NCBI GenBank assembly: GCA_958510875.1
Contig: OY294068.1
Coordinates: 178,901,411 to 178,965,410, forward strand
DNA: 64,000 nt
Source: Endomychus coccineus
Taxonomy: Eukaryota; Arthropoda; Insecta; Coleoptera; Endomychidae
Direction: 5' to 3'
Shown here: positions 37,251 to 47,066 of the stretch, in pieces
Layout: the number at the start of each line of letters is the position of its first letter
How positions within the stretch are numbered: the stretch's first letter is position 1
Notes under the pieces: model-generated
What the model saw: only the letters and a program-made list of their open reading frames with translations
What the model was told of the DNA's origin: nothing
The model's database searches: none
Translations under genes and position numbers: made by a program

Positions 37251-37341
37251 ATTTCTGAAATAAGAGCTCTTAATTTGCAGAAGTACTTCCCTAGCACCCA
37301 AGGATACTGATACCAGTAAACTGAAACATCGTTGGGCAGAC
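37251..37341 (-). CDS. Pyrokinin-receptor-like GPCR exon (TM2 end, ECL1, TM3 start)
   Basis: This 91-nt exon has acceptor TTGTTTTCAG ending at 37342 and donor GTAAGT starting at 37250. It encodes LPNDVSVYWYQYPW then LGKYFCKLRALISE. The first is the ECL1 signature of pyrokinin/PBAN receptors (LPND-x-x-x-YW-x-QYPW). The second holds the TM3 cysteine that pairs with the ECL2 cysteine. It opens with two bases of a codon (xGT, probably Gly) and ends with AT, completed as Met by the G at 29301. The phase match across a 7.9-kb intron makes linkage to the other three exons convincing. The preceding exon (N-terminus, TM1, most of TM2) was searched for to the right and not found. Confidence 0.88.
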
Positions 37342-40300
37342 CTGAAAACAAGATAATAGAAATTGTTCAATTATTGGCTTGAGTTACATTTTATTAAATG
37401 AATGTGTATGGATAAATGCACAATATGGGATACCATTAACCGGATAAAAAGAACGAGCAAGCCCTCTCCAACCGACTTTAGTGAGATCGACATTTCCTTT
37501 TATCGTTGCTGCCTCATAATTTACAAAATTATGTTTCTATTCATCCTTTTGACATTTCATTTAATAGAATCAAGTTCAACATCGGCAAGCTGTCAATTTA
37601 AAATTTCATTGGAGCATGACTCAACGTAGATTATTGAACGATGATTGTCTCTTTTCAATCTTCCGATGCTCCGACATTCATTGCGGTTTAGGTAAGGGTA
37701 GGGAGCTCGAGTACTCAAGCTAATATTGTGAGTTTGCTCCCATTCAATAAAAACATAGATTGGTTATGAAGTACAAAGGTTAAAATTTATTTATTCATTT
37801 GTCAAAATAGTGAGGGAACACATTACCATTGAAGCCCATTTATTTTTACGTTTTCTTATGGTAATTTTGGATAGTTGGTAGTCGCTCACTCAAATATGAT
37901 ATCTTTGGCAGCATAGTGATACATCAAACATAAATCTTCCGCAAAAAAAAATCCGCTTAAATATTCCATCACAAAATACTAGTATTAAGTATATTACAAA
38001 GAAAGAATCAGAAAGATTTTCAGAAGGAATTTCTAAAATAAATATAAAACAATTCACATCCGCTCCAAGGAGGATGATATGATACCACAGCTGGTATGGT
38101 CAAGATGGTCAATAATTTCTTGTTCTAAGGAAATTATCAACCTGTCAATATAGGACGGAAAACGAATGCAAGCTATATGATAAATGTAAATGTTAACAAT
38201 CTGGAGATGCTTAGGTAGTGACTTTCTCAGGCCCATTGTTGATCTGAATGTGCAAAATTTACAAGTCTTTTTTTCATAAGTTACATGATTGAACAAAATG
38301 TATCACACGTAAATCGGGACGTAACGTAGTATCTATCATCAAATTGTTATCAAATATAGTCGTGAATTTCTTGAAATAATATGCACATTCAAATCAGTTA
38401 GTGATATACAGAAAACGACAGATATGTTTATAAATCCCCACCAAAAACATTCTATATTAGAGACCTCAAGAGAAGAATGTTACTGATTATTAGTTAAATA
38501 ATTCAGGGATCCTTTTCTGAATTGTAGATTAGTTCTTGAGAAAAAAGACACATCACATCACAAATATTAGGGACAACGCCTTAAATCTTTAGTTATATTT
38601 TCTAGCTTGAATTGTTCTCTTTATAGTTTCTTTAGACTGTTTTTGGTAGGAAGGGTGGTTTTAGATTTTCAATCAGTTTGTTGTTCTTAATTTTTATTCA
38701 AGTTCAAGTTCAATAATACCTTGAAATCAGTTCATTTAGTTTCGATCACATAGGTTCATCCTGGTTGGGGAATCAATTTAATGATCTTAGTTTTATTTCT
38801 GTCTTTTAGTTAATTCAGATTATCTGGGTTTGTTTTATCTGAGTTTAGATTTTGATCTTATTTTTTATTCTTATTTGTAATAAATTCTTTAATTATCAAT
38901 TGTTTTATCATCATTAATTTAAGTTTTATTTTTATTATCAAATCTTATTGGTGTTGTTGAGTACGAGTTTATCTGATTATTATTAGATTTTACCCTTCCT
39001 CTTACTCACCAGTAGGGTAAATGTTAATGATATTTTTCACGTTTATTCGTGCTAATCAATGATTGAGATCAAACTCCAAAGTGTCATGGTTCTCTAAATT
39101 AAATGGCCTCACTGACAATAAATAAACAGATGGAGGATTAGGAATAATATAAATCCCTCAAGTAAAGTTTCACAGAGTCTCATGAAGAGAAAGCCATGTT
39201 ACAATAGTTTGTGATTTTTTCTTTCATGTATTGCATAGTTTTATGTAAGCAAAACAATCTATTCCAAAATGGAAACAAATAATATCTTTCTGTTAGAAGT
39301 TCAAGTATTTATTACACTCAATCTTGCTCAAGTTTCTTAACAGACAAATCTGTAACATTATTTGGCGGCGACAACAGAGCAGTATTGTTTGTTCTACTTT
39401 ATTTTCTTTTATTCGCATTACAGCAAATCATGTTCATACTGTGCCCATGCTCCTACTCGAAGACTAGAAATATAACTGAAATTGTCGATGAATATTAAGC
39501 TGATTTAATGAAAACATTCATCTGTCTAGCAGATATCATCAAATATTTTGCAAACAACTACTGTTATTATTAATATAATTGGGTACTAGATAGATATGTT
39601 GGAATTGAAGAAAGCCCACCTCAGCGGACTTGTCGATAACGGTGCTCATCATCAAAGGCTACTCGGAATAAAATGTTTCTTCAATTATTGTTTCTAAATG
39701 TATCAAATATTACAAAAAGAGCATACATCTATGGATGGGTTTCTTTTCATTATTGATTAAATATCTGTTTCGAACTTCACGATTTTCTTAGAAGGGAATA
39801 GATATTTATTTTCATTCTCATGTGTATTTCGATCAGAAATATTAATTAGTTATCGGAAATTATTAATTCCTCTTTCTTTATTATACTTCACAGAAGACAT
39901 CTCCTAAGCAATTATATTTAAAAAAATGTGAACATCGAAGTAAACGAAAGTTCGGATGTGATCACACATGGCGATCTTTTTGTCTATACTGAAATCTAAA
40001 GTGGTAAAATTCTCAAATTTTTTGTGGATTGTGATATTCGTAACATTTTGTCCGTAATAGCGTGCCACACGCCGGGACCACTGAATCTCTTGACATATTC
40101 ACGCCTCGTTAGATTACCGAGCCTATCAGAGCGAGGTTATTCTGTACGTCAGTCGGGCATCTGACCCAGGCAAATCTGAATATAATACTTTGTATATACT
40201 CGTCAACATACAGACAAACTGAACTAAAGAATAATAATATATAACTAGAAATGTGTTGCCGATTGGAGATAGATAAATAGTGTGCGTGGCAAAGTTACTC

Positions 40301-40430
40301 TTCGCAAATCTTCCGATTCACTTACTGATTTTTTTTATAATAGTTTCATATCCTATAAGATACACTTCGCATTAGTGTGAAGATAATGAAATAAGTCAGT
40401 AATATTCAAATTAGTAATATTTATGAGAAA
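37342..40430. other. AT-rich stretch without recognised genes
   Basis: This region lies 5' of the TM2/TM3 exon on the gene strand. A search for an exon carrying TM1-TM2 (GN-x-L-V and FSLAVSDL-like motifs) found none. No long repeats were seen. Confidence 0.45.
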
Positions 40431-40439
40431 ATTTACAAA

Positions 40440-40540
40440 ATAATATTTTTCGCTTTATGGAATCGAACCCAAACCTACAGGGTTGCAGGCCGATATCCTA
40501 ACCCTTCGATCCTATAGTCGTTTTGCTATACTTTTTTGAA
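40440..40540 (-). other. Possible tRNA-derived SINE or pseudo-tRNA scrap
   Basis: On the minus strand GGGTTCGATTCC matches the RNA polymerase III B-box consensus and is preceded by GGATCGAAGGGTTAGG. A proper cloverleaf could not be drawn, because no complementary anticodon stem is apparent. It is therefore at best a decayed tRNA-like sequence. Confidence 0.25.
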
Positions 40541-40989
40541 GTACGGTGTAAGTTCAAGTTAAATTCAATAATTTTTGTTGTTGTTGTTGATGTTGTTGTT
40601 ATACAATTTTGTTGAAATTGGGTGGAATCAGTTTTAAATCAACTTTCACGATTTCCCTGAAAAACAATGGGGTTAATAAAGGTTACGAATCAAATTAGTT
40701 GAGAAACTTTATATATAATAATCCTGTGAACTGTAAACTCTATACATTAGTATAAAGAGGAAACGTGACTTGAGCTCGTGTTGGCATTTGTCTGGATTAA
40801 GTGACAATTGTCATTCTAAATAGAACAAACCTTCAGGTGTTCCGATTCAAGTTCTGTAAGTTGTGACATAAAGTTAAACTTCGTTGGATTTTCTATGCCT
40901 CACGTATGACATGGAAGACACAGTACTAAATTAAATCTGAAAGCATAAATTTGAATAAAGTAATGAATAGGAATGTTAACTTCATCCGA

Positions 40990-41760
40990 ACTTTTTGCGA
41001 CATTTATTGCTTTTCTAACTGTTTGCATAGTTTATTCCTCAACCTTGTCAACTTAAGCGAAGTAACCTTCAGTCAGTCAGAAATTAATTCAGTTAACAGA
41101 GGCTCCATATATAATATCTCATTCAAACCTAATAATAACCACTTTGAAAACCTTACTGTTGAAATTAAGGATCATAAACAAAAATTAATATCTTGCGAGC
41201 GATATACTGCTAAATTGCATTAAATTAACCCCCAGCAAATTTGTTAATCCTGAAATTAAAATTGCTAAGCTACTCAATGAAAAGACAATTGAAAAACTAA
41301 TAAAGATTATACAATACTTGTAATAAATAGATCCACATATTTAGATAAAACTGTTGTAGAATTAAAATCGGACCCCACAACAAAATTCCAGACCAACATT
41401 AAGCACTCTCTCCAAAACATCTAGTACAGTTTCACCAAATATTGAAACTTTATCCCAAATACGGTATACAAAATAGATTTCAGTTAATAGGAAAAATAAA
41501 AAAAACAAATAAAGACAGACACCTAGCTTGTATCATCTGATATTACAAACCTCTTTCAAAGTAATCCCACACAGCTGACCATGAGCCAATTGTTAATGCG
41601 CAATAATACATTACCGATAATAGCACAGGAAATATGAAGCTCTTGGGAAATCAAATACTAAATTCAAAATTCCAGTACATGTTTGGACGTTGGTATCGCT
41701 ATATTGACGAAGTGATCACTTACTTTACAGGTACCACACGGCGAATAAATACACTTCTCA
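40990..41760 (+). pseudogene. Penelope-like retroelement remnant (probable)
   Basis: Weak plus-strand matches in order are LVNLSEVTFSQSEINSVNRG (about 41045), a D-x-x-TY-x-x-x-x-x-x-x-L-x-x-DPT block near 41330-41385, and FGRWYRYIDEVITYFTGT near 41680-41735, followed by RRINTLL. The last resembles the RYVDD-x-x-x-x-W-x-G-T catalytic region of Penelope-like reverse transcriptases, with the YVDD box changed to YIDE. Frames are heavily broken. Confidence 0.55.
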
Positions 41761-41929
41761 CCTACGAGAGCAAGCTGAAAAGTCCAAATCAGAGACCAAA
41801 GAACAGTCGAAATAGTGGGCTTGTCCTGGCGAATCGAAGCCGAAAAAGCCGTAGGCTTATCGGCCAACACAGTAATGGCGATAGTTTATTGAGTTCAAAT
41901 TATCACAACAACAATAACAACAATAAGCC

Positions 41930-42005
41930 ATTAGCTCTCGCCGGTCGGATTGATGACACTGGCTGGCCGGATTTAGTCCCGTGGATTATATTTTGTAGAC
42001 CCCTG
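41930..42005. mobile_element. hAT terminal fragment
   Basis: The right edge, reverse-complemented, reads CAGGGGTCTACAAAATATAA followed by a GGCCGG-rich segment. This is a typical hAT end. No matching left end or transposase was found nearby. Confidence 0.5.
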
Positions 42006-43469
42006 ATTTAGTGTATCATGATCGAAATTTTTCCTACATTTGACAAAAAATACGAAATACAAAAAACTCATCTATTCAGAGAAACTCAAACCAGTAGGTA
42101 CATCCGCAAAAATCTGGAAAAAAATTATTTTTTTCTATTACAATACTTCCCTTAGACAACGAGTATGCAGTGGGAGAACTAAAAATTGGTGTTAATGCAT
42201 GTAAAGTATCCGCTACTGAAGTTGAATTTCTATAAAATATCTAAATAAATGTTAAATGCATATTATCATGACATAATATGCATTGCCAAGCACGACTTTC
42301 AAAGCAACAAACAGAGCTACCAACTGAGAGAAATCTAAATTTCAAAATGCCGGGCGCTGTTTATGAAAATATCACAATAATTGAAAACGCACAAAGCTCT
42401 TCAAAGCTTTCCATGATATATTGTCAAAATCTACTACCCTGGATTCATCCAAACAGTTATCGGGAATACCAGAATCCCTGGATTTCATTATCACAATTTA
42501 TTATCCTCGTTTCTTGAAGTATTCGTTGTTGTACGTCCATTTCTGTGGTAATTCACTTTTGACTTTTGCTATTTCCACGAAGGAAATTGAGAAAGTCGTA
42601 GAGCTTTCTACTCAGATTTGTGTTACAGTTTTGACGGGAAGTTACTGCGATATTGTTCAGAAAGCTTCACAATAACCATTCTCAAAAGTATCCAATATCA
42701 CGCTTACAAGTGTATGCAATTGTGCGAGCTTCGGCGCAATGGAACTCGTAAAAACGTCTGAATTGATGCATCTCAACCAAATTTCAACGACAAATTTCAT
42801 GAGTATATCCAATGAATGGGATGACGATACATAAGCAAAACAAATAAACAAAAGTGTGCCAAACCGCACATATTTTTGTTGCATGCTAACATTTGAATTC
42901 AACATTTCGTTAAACTGCACAATATTTGTTAGAATCAATATATCCATTGACTGAATAAATAAATAATAATATTAATTCGGGGTACTATTATTATAAGGGG
43001 ATTAGCAAAAGTATGAAGGAATCGGAATTTTTTTCTATGGAACATAACATATCAAGATAATAAGACAGCCTACGCTACAACTGCAGAATCCAATAGCTCA
43101 AAATTCTATGGTTTTATTAATTTATTTCCAATTTCTGCAATTGTATTACAAAGCAAGCCCTACATTAGGGAACATAACAAGTAATATTTGATTGAATACG
43201 GATAAAAATAACCAAGAAAAATAATTGTGTATTCAAGCGCTTTGTTACAATGCAATGAAAATCAGAATATTAATGTCAAGAACACTGGAAAGAACAAGAG
43301 CGGACTCGCTAGCCAAGTAATGCAACAAAATATCGTGACATGCGGAAAAGCGCTGTTAACGCTCCATTGCCTAGATTTGGCTCTTTCCACTGTGGTCGTT
43401 TATAGCAAAGTGGTAATAATAACAATTCGCGGGTTGTTTTATGACTAGCAATCTATACTATTCACAAGA
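42006..43469. other. Stretch left of the Polinton without recognised genes
   Basis: Short open stretches occur on both strands, but none resembles a known protein. The Polinton target site is at 43470-43475. Confidence 0.5.
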
Positions 43470-43475
43470 GAGTTT

Positions 43476-44960
43476 AGTAGATGAACTGGACTACCACGGC
43501 ACCAGGATATCCGGTCTCCACTTCCGGTCTAGCTGTCGATGTGCATCCGGTGCATGAGCTCGTCCTTATCAGTTTTGAAAGGATGTAGGTGATAAGGATT
43601 TTATTTTATTTGTAAAGAGTATACAGGGTGTGTTCAAAGAGTGTGTCACATGTACAGAGTCACGTGACTAACACATGGCAGCATGGCGGCCCTAAGGTCC
43701 AACTGTCATGGCGACCATAAGGTCCAGCTGTCATGGTGGGCATAAGAACCAGCTGTCATGGCGACCATAAGGACCAGCTGTCATGGCGACCATAAGGACC
43801 AGCTGTCATGGCAACCATAAGGACCAGCTGTCATGGCGACCATAAGGTCCAGCTGTCATGGTGGGCATAAGGACCAGCTGTCATGGCGACCATAAGGACC
43901 AGCTGTCATGGCGACCATAAGGACCAGCTGTCATGGCGATCATAAGGACCAGCTGTCATGGCGACCATAAGGACCAGCTGTCATGGTGACCATAAGGTCC
44001 AGCTGTCATGGCGACCATAAGGTCCAGCTGTCATGGCGAGCATGAGGTACAGCTGTCATGGCGAGCATGAGGTACAGCTGTCATGGCTACCATAAGGTCC
44101 AGCTGTCATGGCGACCATAAGGTACAGCTGTCATGGCGAACCCAAGGTACAGACTGCTTCGTGGAGGGGGCTCCGCCACCTCTAGGAAGCAATCTGTACC
44201 TTTGGTCCAAAGGTACAGGCTGCTTCATGGAGATGTCACCACCACGTGACAGCTGTCATCGAAGGTACAGAATGCTTCGTGGAGATGTCGCCACCACGTG
44301 ACAGCTGTCATGGCGACCCTTGGGTACAGGCTGCTTCATGGAGATGTCGCCACCATATGACAGCTGTCATGGTGAACCAAAGGTACAGGTTGCTTCGTGT
44401 AGGTGTCACCAACACGTGACAGCTGTCATGGTGAGCTAAAGGTACAGAATGCTTCGTGGAGATGTCGCCACCCCGTGACAGCTGTCATGGCGACCCTTGG
44501 GTACAGGCTGCTTCATGGAGATGTCGCCACCATATGACAGCTGTCATGGTGAACCAAAGGTACAGGTTGCTTCGTGTAGGTGTCACCAACACGTGACAGC
44601 TGTCATGGTGAGCTAAAGGTACAGGCTGCTTCGTGTAGGTGTCACGTGACAGATGTCATGGCGGACCGAAGGTACAGGCTGCTTCGTGTAGGTGTCACCA
44701 CCACGTGACAAAGACTGCTTTGTCATTGTTTCAATCCGGCGACCATAGTTTACGAACGATGATGACGTCACTGCTTCGAACCGATGACAGTAACTGATTC
44801 AATCCGGTGACCATAGTTCACGAACGATGATGACGTCACTGCCTCAAGCCAATGACAGTAACTGATTCAACCCGGCGACCATAGTTTACGAACGATGATG
44901 ACGTCATCATCGTTCACGAACTATGATGGTCAGATGAGGAATGAAATGCGAGTAATAATA
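43476..44960 (+). repeat. Polinton left terminal inverted repeat
   Basis: It has four zones from outside in. First are 200 bp of unique terminal sequence. About 18 copies of a 25-bp unit containing CAGCTGTCATGG follow (about 43690-44140). Then come 8-9 longer units with GGTACAG..TGCTTCRTG (about 44140-44715), seven of which carry the full palindrome TGACAGCTGTCA. Last are three ~63-bp units with ACGATGATGACGTCA (about 44735-44905). It matches the right TIR base for base over most of its length, with rare substitutions. No gene lies inside; the repeat-encoded open frame is an artefact. Confidence 0.95.
44880..44925. promoter_or_regulatory. 46-bp imperfect palindrome centred on TGACGTCA, left TIR inner edge
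   Basis: It runs from CATAGTT to AACTATG with ACGATGATGACGTCATCATCGT in the middle, the arms differing at three positions. It sits at the internal end of the TIR, facing the genes. TGACGTCA is a full CRE/ATF-type site. A promoter or replication role is inference only. Confidence 0.6.
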
Positions 44961-45195
44961 ATGATACTCTATGTGTAAATGTGAATAGTTGGAAGTTATG
45001 ATAAAGATATCCAGTAAGTTTGTAAATGTGTCATTATGCATATATCTTTTGAAGAATACACACGTATACTTAGAAAATTTGTGGAGAAAGTTCATGAACT
45101 AAGAAGAGACTTGAATTTTTACGAACATAAAATAAAAGTTATAAGACTGTTGAATACATTTACAAGTGCAAAAAGTGAAGATAATGATGGGAGTG

Positions 45196-45687
45196 GGGAT
45201 GTTAAAAACAAATTTCGTGATTCTAACCACAATTCTGAATGGTATTCTATACGCGAACGTTCCCCAACACGTTGAGCGCATTTATATTTGTCTGAAGGAT
45301 GTTGCAACCGATGGTGGTGGGGGGTGTAACCGTACCGAATGGATTCCGATGAATTTTAGAAAAATCAACGATAATCAATTAGAGGTATTCGCATTCAACA
45401 TTCCTCAAGATAATCGTACCACCATACATTATAAACTTAAACTTTTATTCTTTGATCGGAGTGAGGGAGATATGGCTGAATGGCAATTGCTCCAACAATC
45501 ATCATGTTTACCACATGTCATACAAAAGACAATATCAACACCATCCACACGTACATCATCCTCACTAGACGAAGAAATTTCTAAAATTTTCGCAATTTTG
45601 TATGCAATTTTATCTTCTTTATCAGTACTAATGTTGAAAATGTTTGTTAAATATGTAAAGAAGGCTATTTACCATGTAAATAAATGA
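45196..45687 (+). CDS. Polinton membrane glycoprotein, unknown family
   Basis: This is the only plus-strand gene of the element. Its frame is open from ATG 45166 to TAA 45687. A better start may be one of the next Met codons (about 45184-45199), which place a hydrophobic signal peptide, MLKTNFVILTTILNGILYA, at the N-terminus. The mature part has three cysteines, two N-glycosylation sequons (CNRT, DNRT) and a Thr/Ser-rich stretch. It ends with a TM segment, IFAILYAILSSLSVLMLKMF, and a short basic tail. The layout is that of a small type I membrane protein of about 165 residues. The family was not recognised. Being convergent with the MSV199 gene (45-bp gap), it must have its own promoter near the left TIR. 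Confidence 0.72.
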   Translation, partial: GMLKTNFVILTTILNGILYANVPQHVERIYICLKDVATDGGGGCNRTEWIPMNFRKINDNQLEVFAFNIPQDNRTTIHYKLKLLFFDRSEGDMAEWQLLQQSSCLPHVIQKTISTPSTRTSSSLDEEISKIFAILYAILSSLSVLMLKMFVKYVKKAIYHVNK

Positions 45688-45732
45688 TTGTATGAAGATA
45701 TAAGTGTTTTAATAAAACAAAAGGAATGATAA

Positions 45733-46730
45733 TTATAATAATATATTGACATTATCATTTGCTAGTTCATAAGCTTTATTTTTGTGATTGATAACACATT
45801 CTATCAATGACTCGATGTTGATATCACTAATCAATTGTTCACCCCCCTCTTCTTCTGCGGCATGAATAATATTTCCTCTTGCATACCATTTCAAATCGCG
45901 GCGGAAATTCTGTTTCACTTCGTTACCAATATCGATAGCATGAGATATGTTAGACCATTTACGTATTAATCGCATTCCCCGATTTTGTAATTTTTTGTCG
46001 GCATCACGCCAACCATCCTCCTGTCGACGCATTAGGTACCATTCTGGTCTCATATCATTCGATGTTCGATATAATCCTAAATAATATATATTATATAAAT
46101 TTTATTATAAAAAACAAAGTAATTACCTAAATTTCGTCTCTTTCCAAAATTTATAGGAGGTGGAACAATATTTGGTGCAATGTTATTCCGTAAGGTGATA
46201 ACATTCATTTGAATTTGTTGAGATAAGCGTTGAGATCGTTCTTTCGCAAGACATTCACGTTCCTCAGCTCTTTGACGTTCTTGTTGTTCATAGAATTTCT
46301 CGTACTCACAATATTTCATCATAATAAATTTCATTAACGAAAACAGTTCACGTAACTCGATGACTTTAGGAGTTCGCATTTGCATCAATAATGATTCGAA
46401 ATCAATAGCATCTAGAACATAATATTTCTTTCGTGCATCAGTCTTATCACAAATTTCTAAATGGTGTATATGCGGGTTTTTCCTCAACAATCTTGTTATA
46501 ACACCCTTTTTAGCATGATATTTTTTGCCGCGATAACCTAACCAATCCAATAGATCTTCATTCATCAGAACGCGTTGGTTTAGTTGAATATTCCAAAATA
46601 AATAGTTTCTTTCATCGTTTCTTATATCGATCCCAAATTTTAGACACACTTCATTAACTGTTGACTTAATAAAATTGTTGGTGGACCATGTAGCCACATT
46701 TGAATCACGAACGCACGCTGCTAAGTTCAT
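45733..46730 (-). CDS. MSV199/KilA-type protein, two exons
   Basis: Exon 1 is 46730-46127 and exon 2 is 46076-45733. They are separated by a 50-bp AT-rich intron with donor GTAATT (46126) and acceptor TTATTTAG (ending 46077). The junction keeps the frame and gives a 315-residue protein. Residues about 20-150 resemble the MSV199 domain known from entomopoxviruses, iridoviruses and relatives; the core is YYVLDAIDFESLLMQMRTPK. A coiled-coil, Glu/Arg-rich segment and a C-terminal part like DUF3627 (WYLMRRQEDGW-type start) follow. Such proteins are thought to bind DNA, but their role is unproven. The short intron shows nuclear transcription. The domain assignment is from recall. Confidence 0.72.
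46077..46126 (-). other. 50-bp spliceosomal intron in the MSV199 gene
   Basis: It has GT...AG borders, over 80% A+T, and phase 1 (splits a Gly codon). Without splicing the frame ends within the intron after an AT-rich Ile/Tyr tail. Confidence 0.75.
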
Positions 46731-47066
46731 TTTTATAACTGAACATTTTCTGAAATGATTCTCTCTTACATACGTGAGAACGTGAACGTGAATAGTGAGG
46801 GTGGGGGGTAACTCTCCGTTTCGATATCATTGCAAACGTTGATAACTGACTGATAACGTCACTAGTTGTTTCAATTTGTTTCATTTCCAGCAACCGACTA
46901 CCATAGTTTACAAACTATGATCGTCGGATGTTTACATCACCACCTACCGTTTGAGAAATAAAATATCAAATATAATAATAATAATAACATTTATTGGGAA
47001 AGATACATTTTGATAGTACATCATTTAGAACATAAATTATAACATTATGATTCATCACCTGGTTCT
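46731..47066. promoter_or_regulatory. Intergenic control region with palindrome CATAGTTTACAAACTATG
   Basis: It lies between the MSV199 start and the capsid gene stop. A palindrome at 46902-46919 extends, with two mismatches per arm, to CCGAC...GTCGG (46894-46927). It closely matches the repeated CCGGCGACCATAGTTTACGA motif of the TIR inner zone. It lies about 170 bp upstream of the MSV199 start, consistent with a shared regulator site. An AT-rich (AAT)n tract is present at about 46970-46990. Confidence 0.5.

Noticed and set aside
40440..40540. tRNA gene on the minus strand
   Set aside because: A B-box-like GGGTTCGATTCC is present, but no consistent cloverleaf or anticodon stem could be drawn. 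Kept only as a low-confidence tRNA-like scrap.
41881..42011. Asn-rich C-terminus of a 125-codon frame
   Set aside because: It is caused by an (AAC)n microsatellite joined to a hAT end, and downstream of a decayed RT it is not a gene.
44083..44301. 72-codon frame in the left TIR, and its twin at 55214-55432
   Set aside because: It is encoded by TIR subrepeats and appears in both TIRs only because they are inverted copies.
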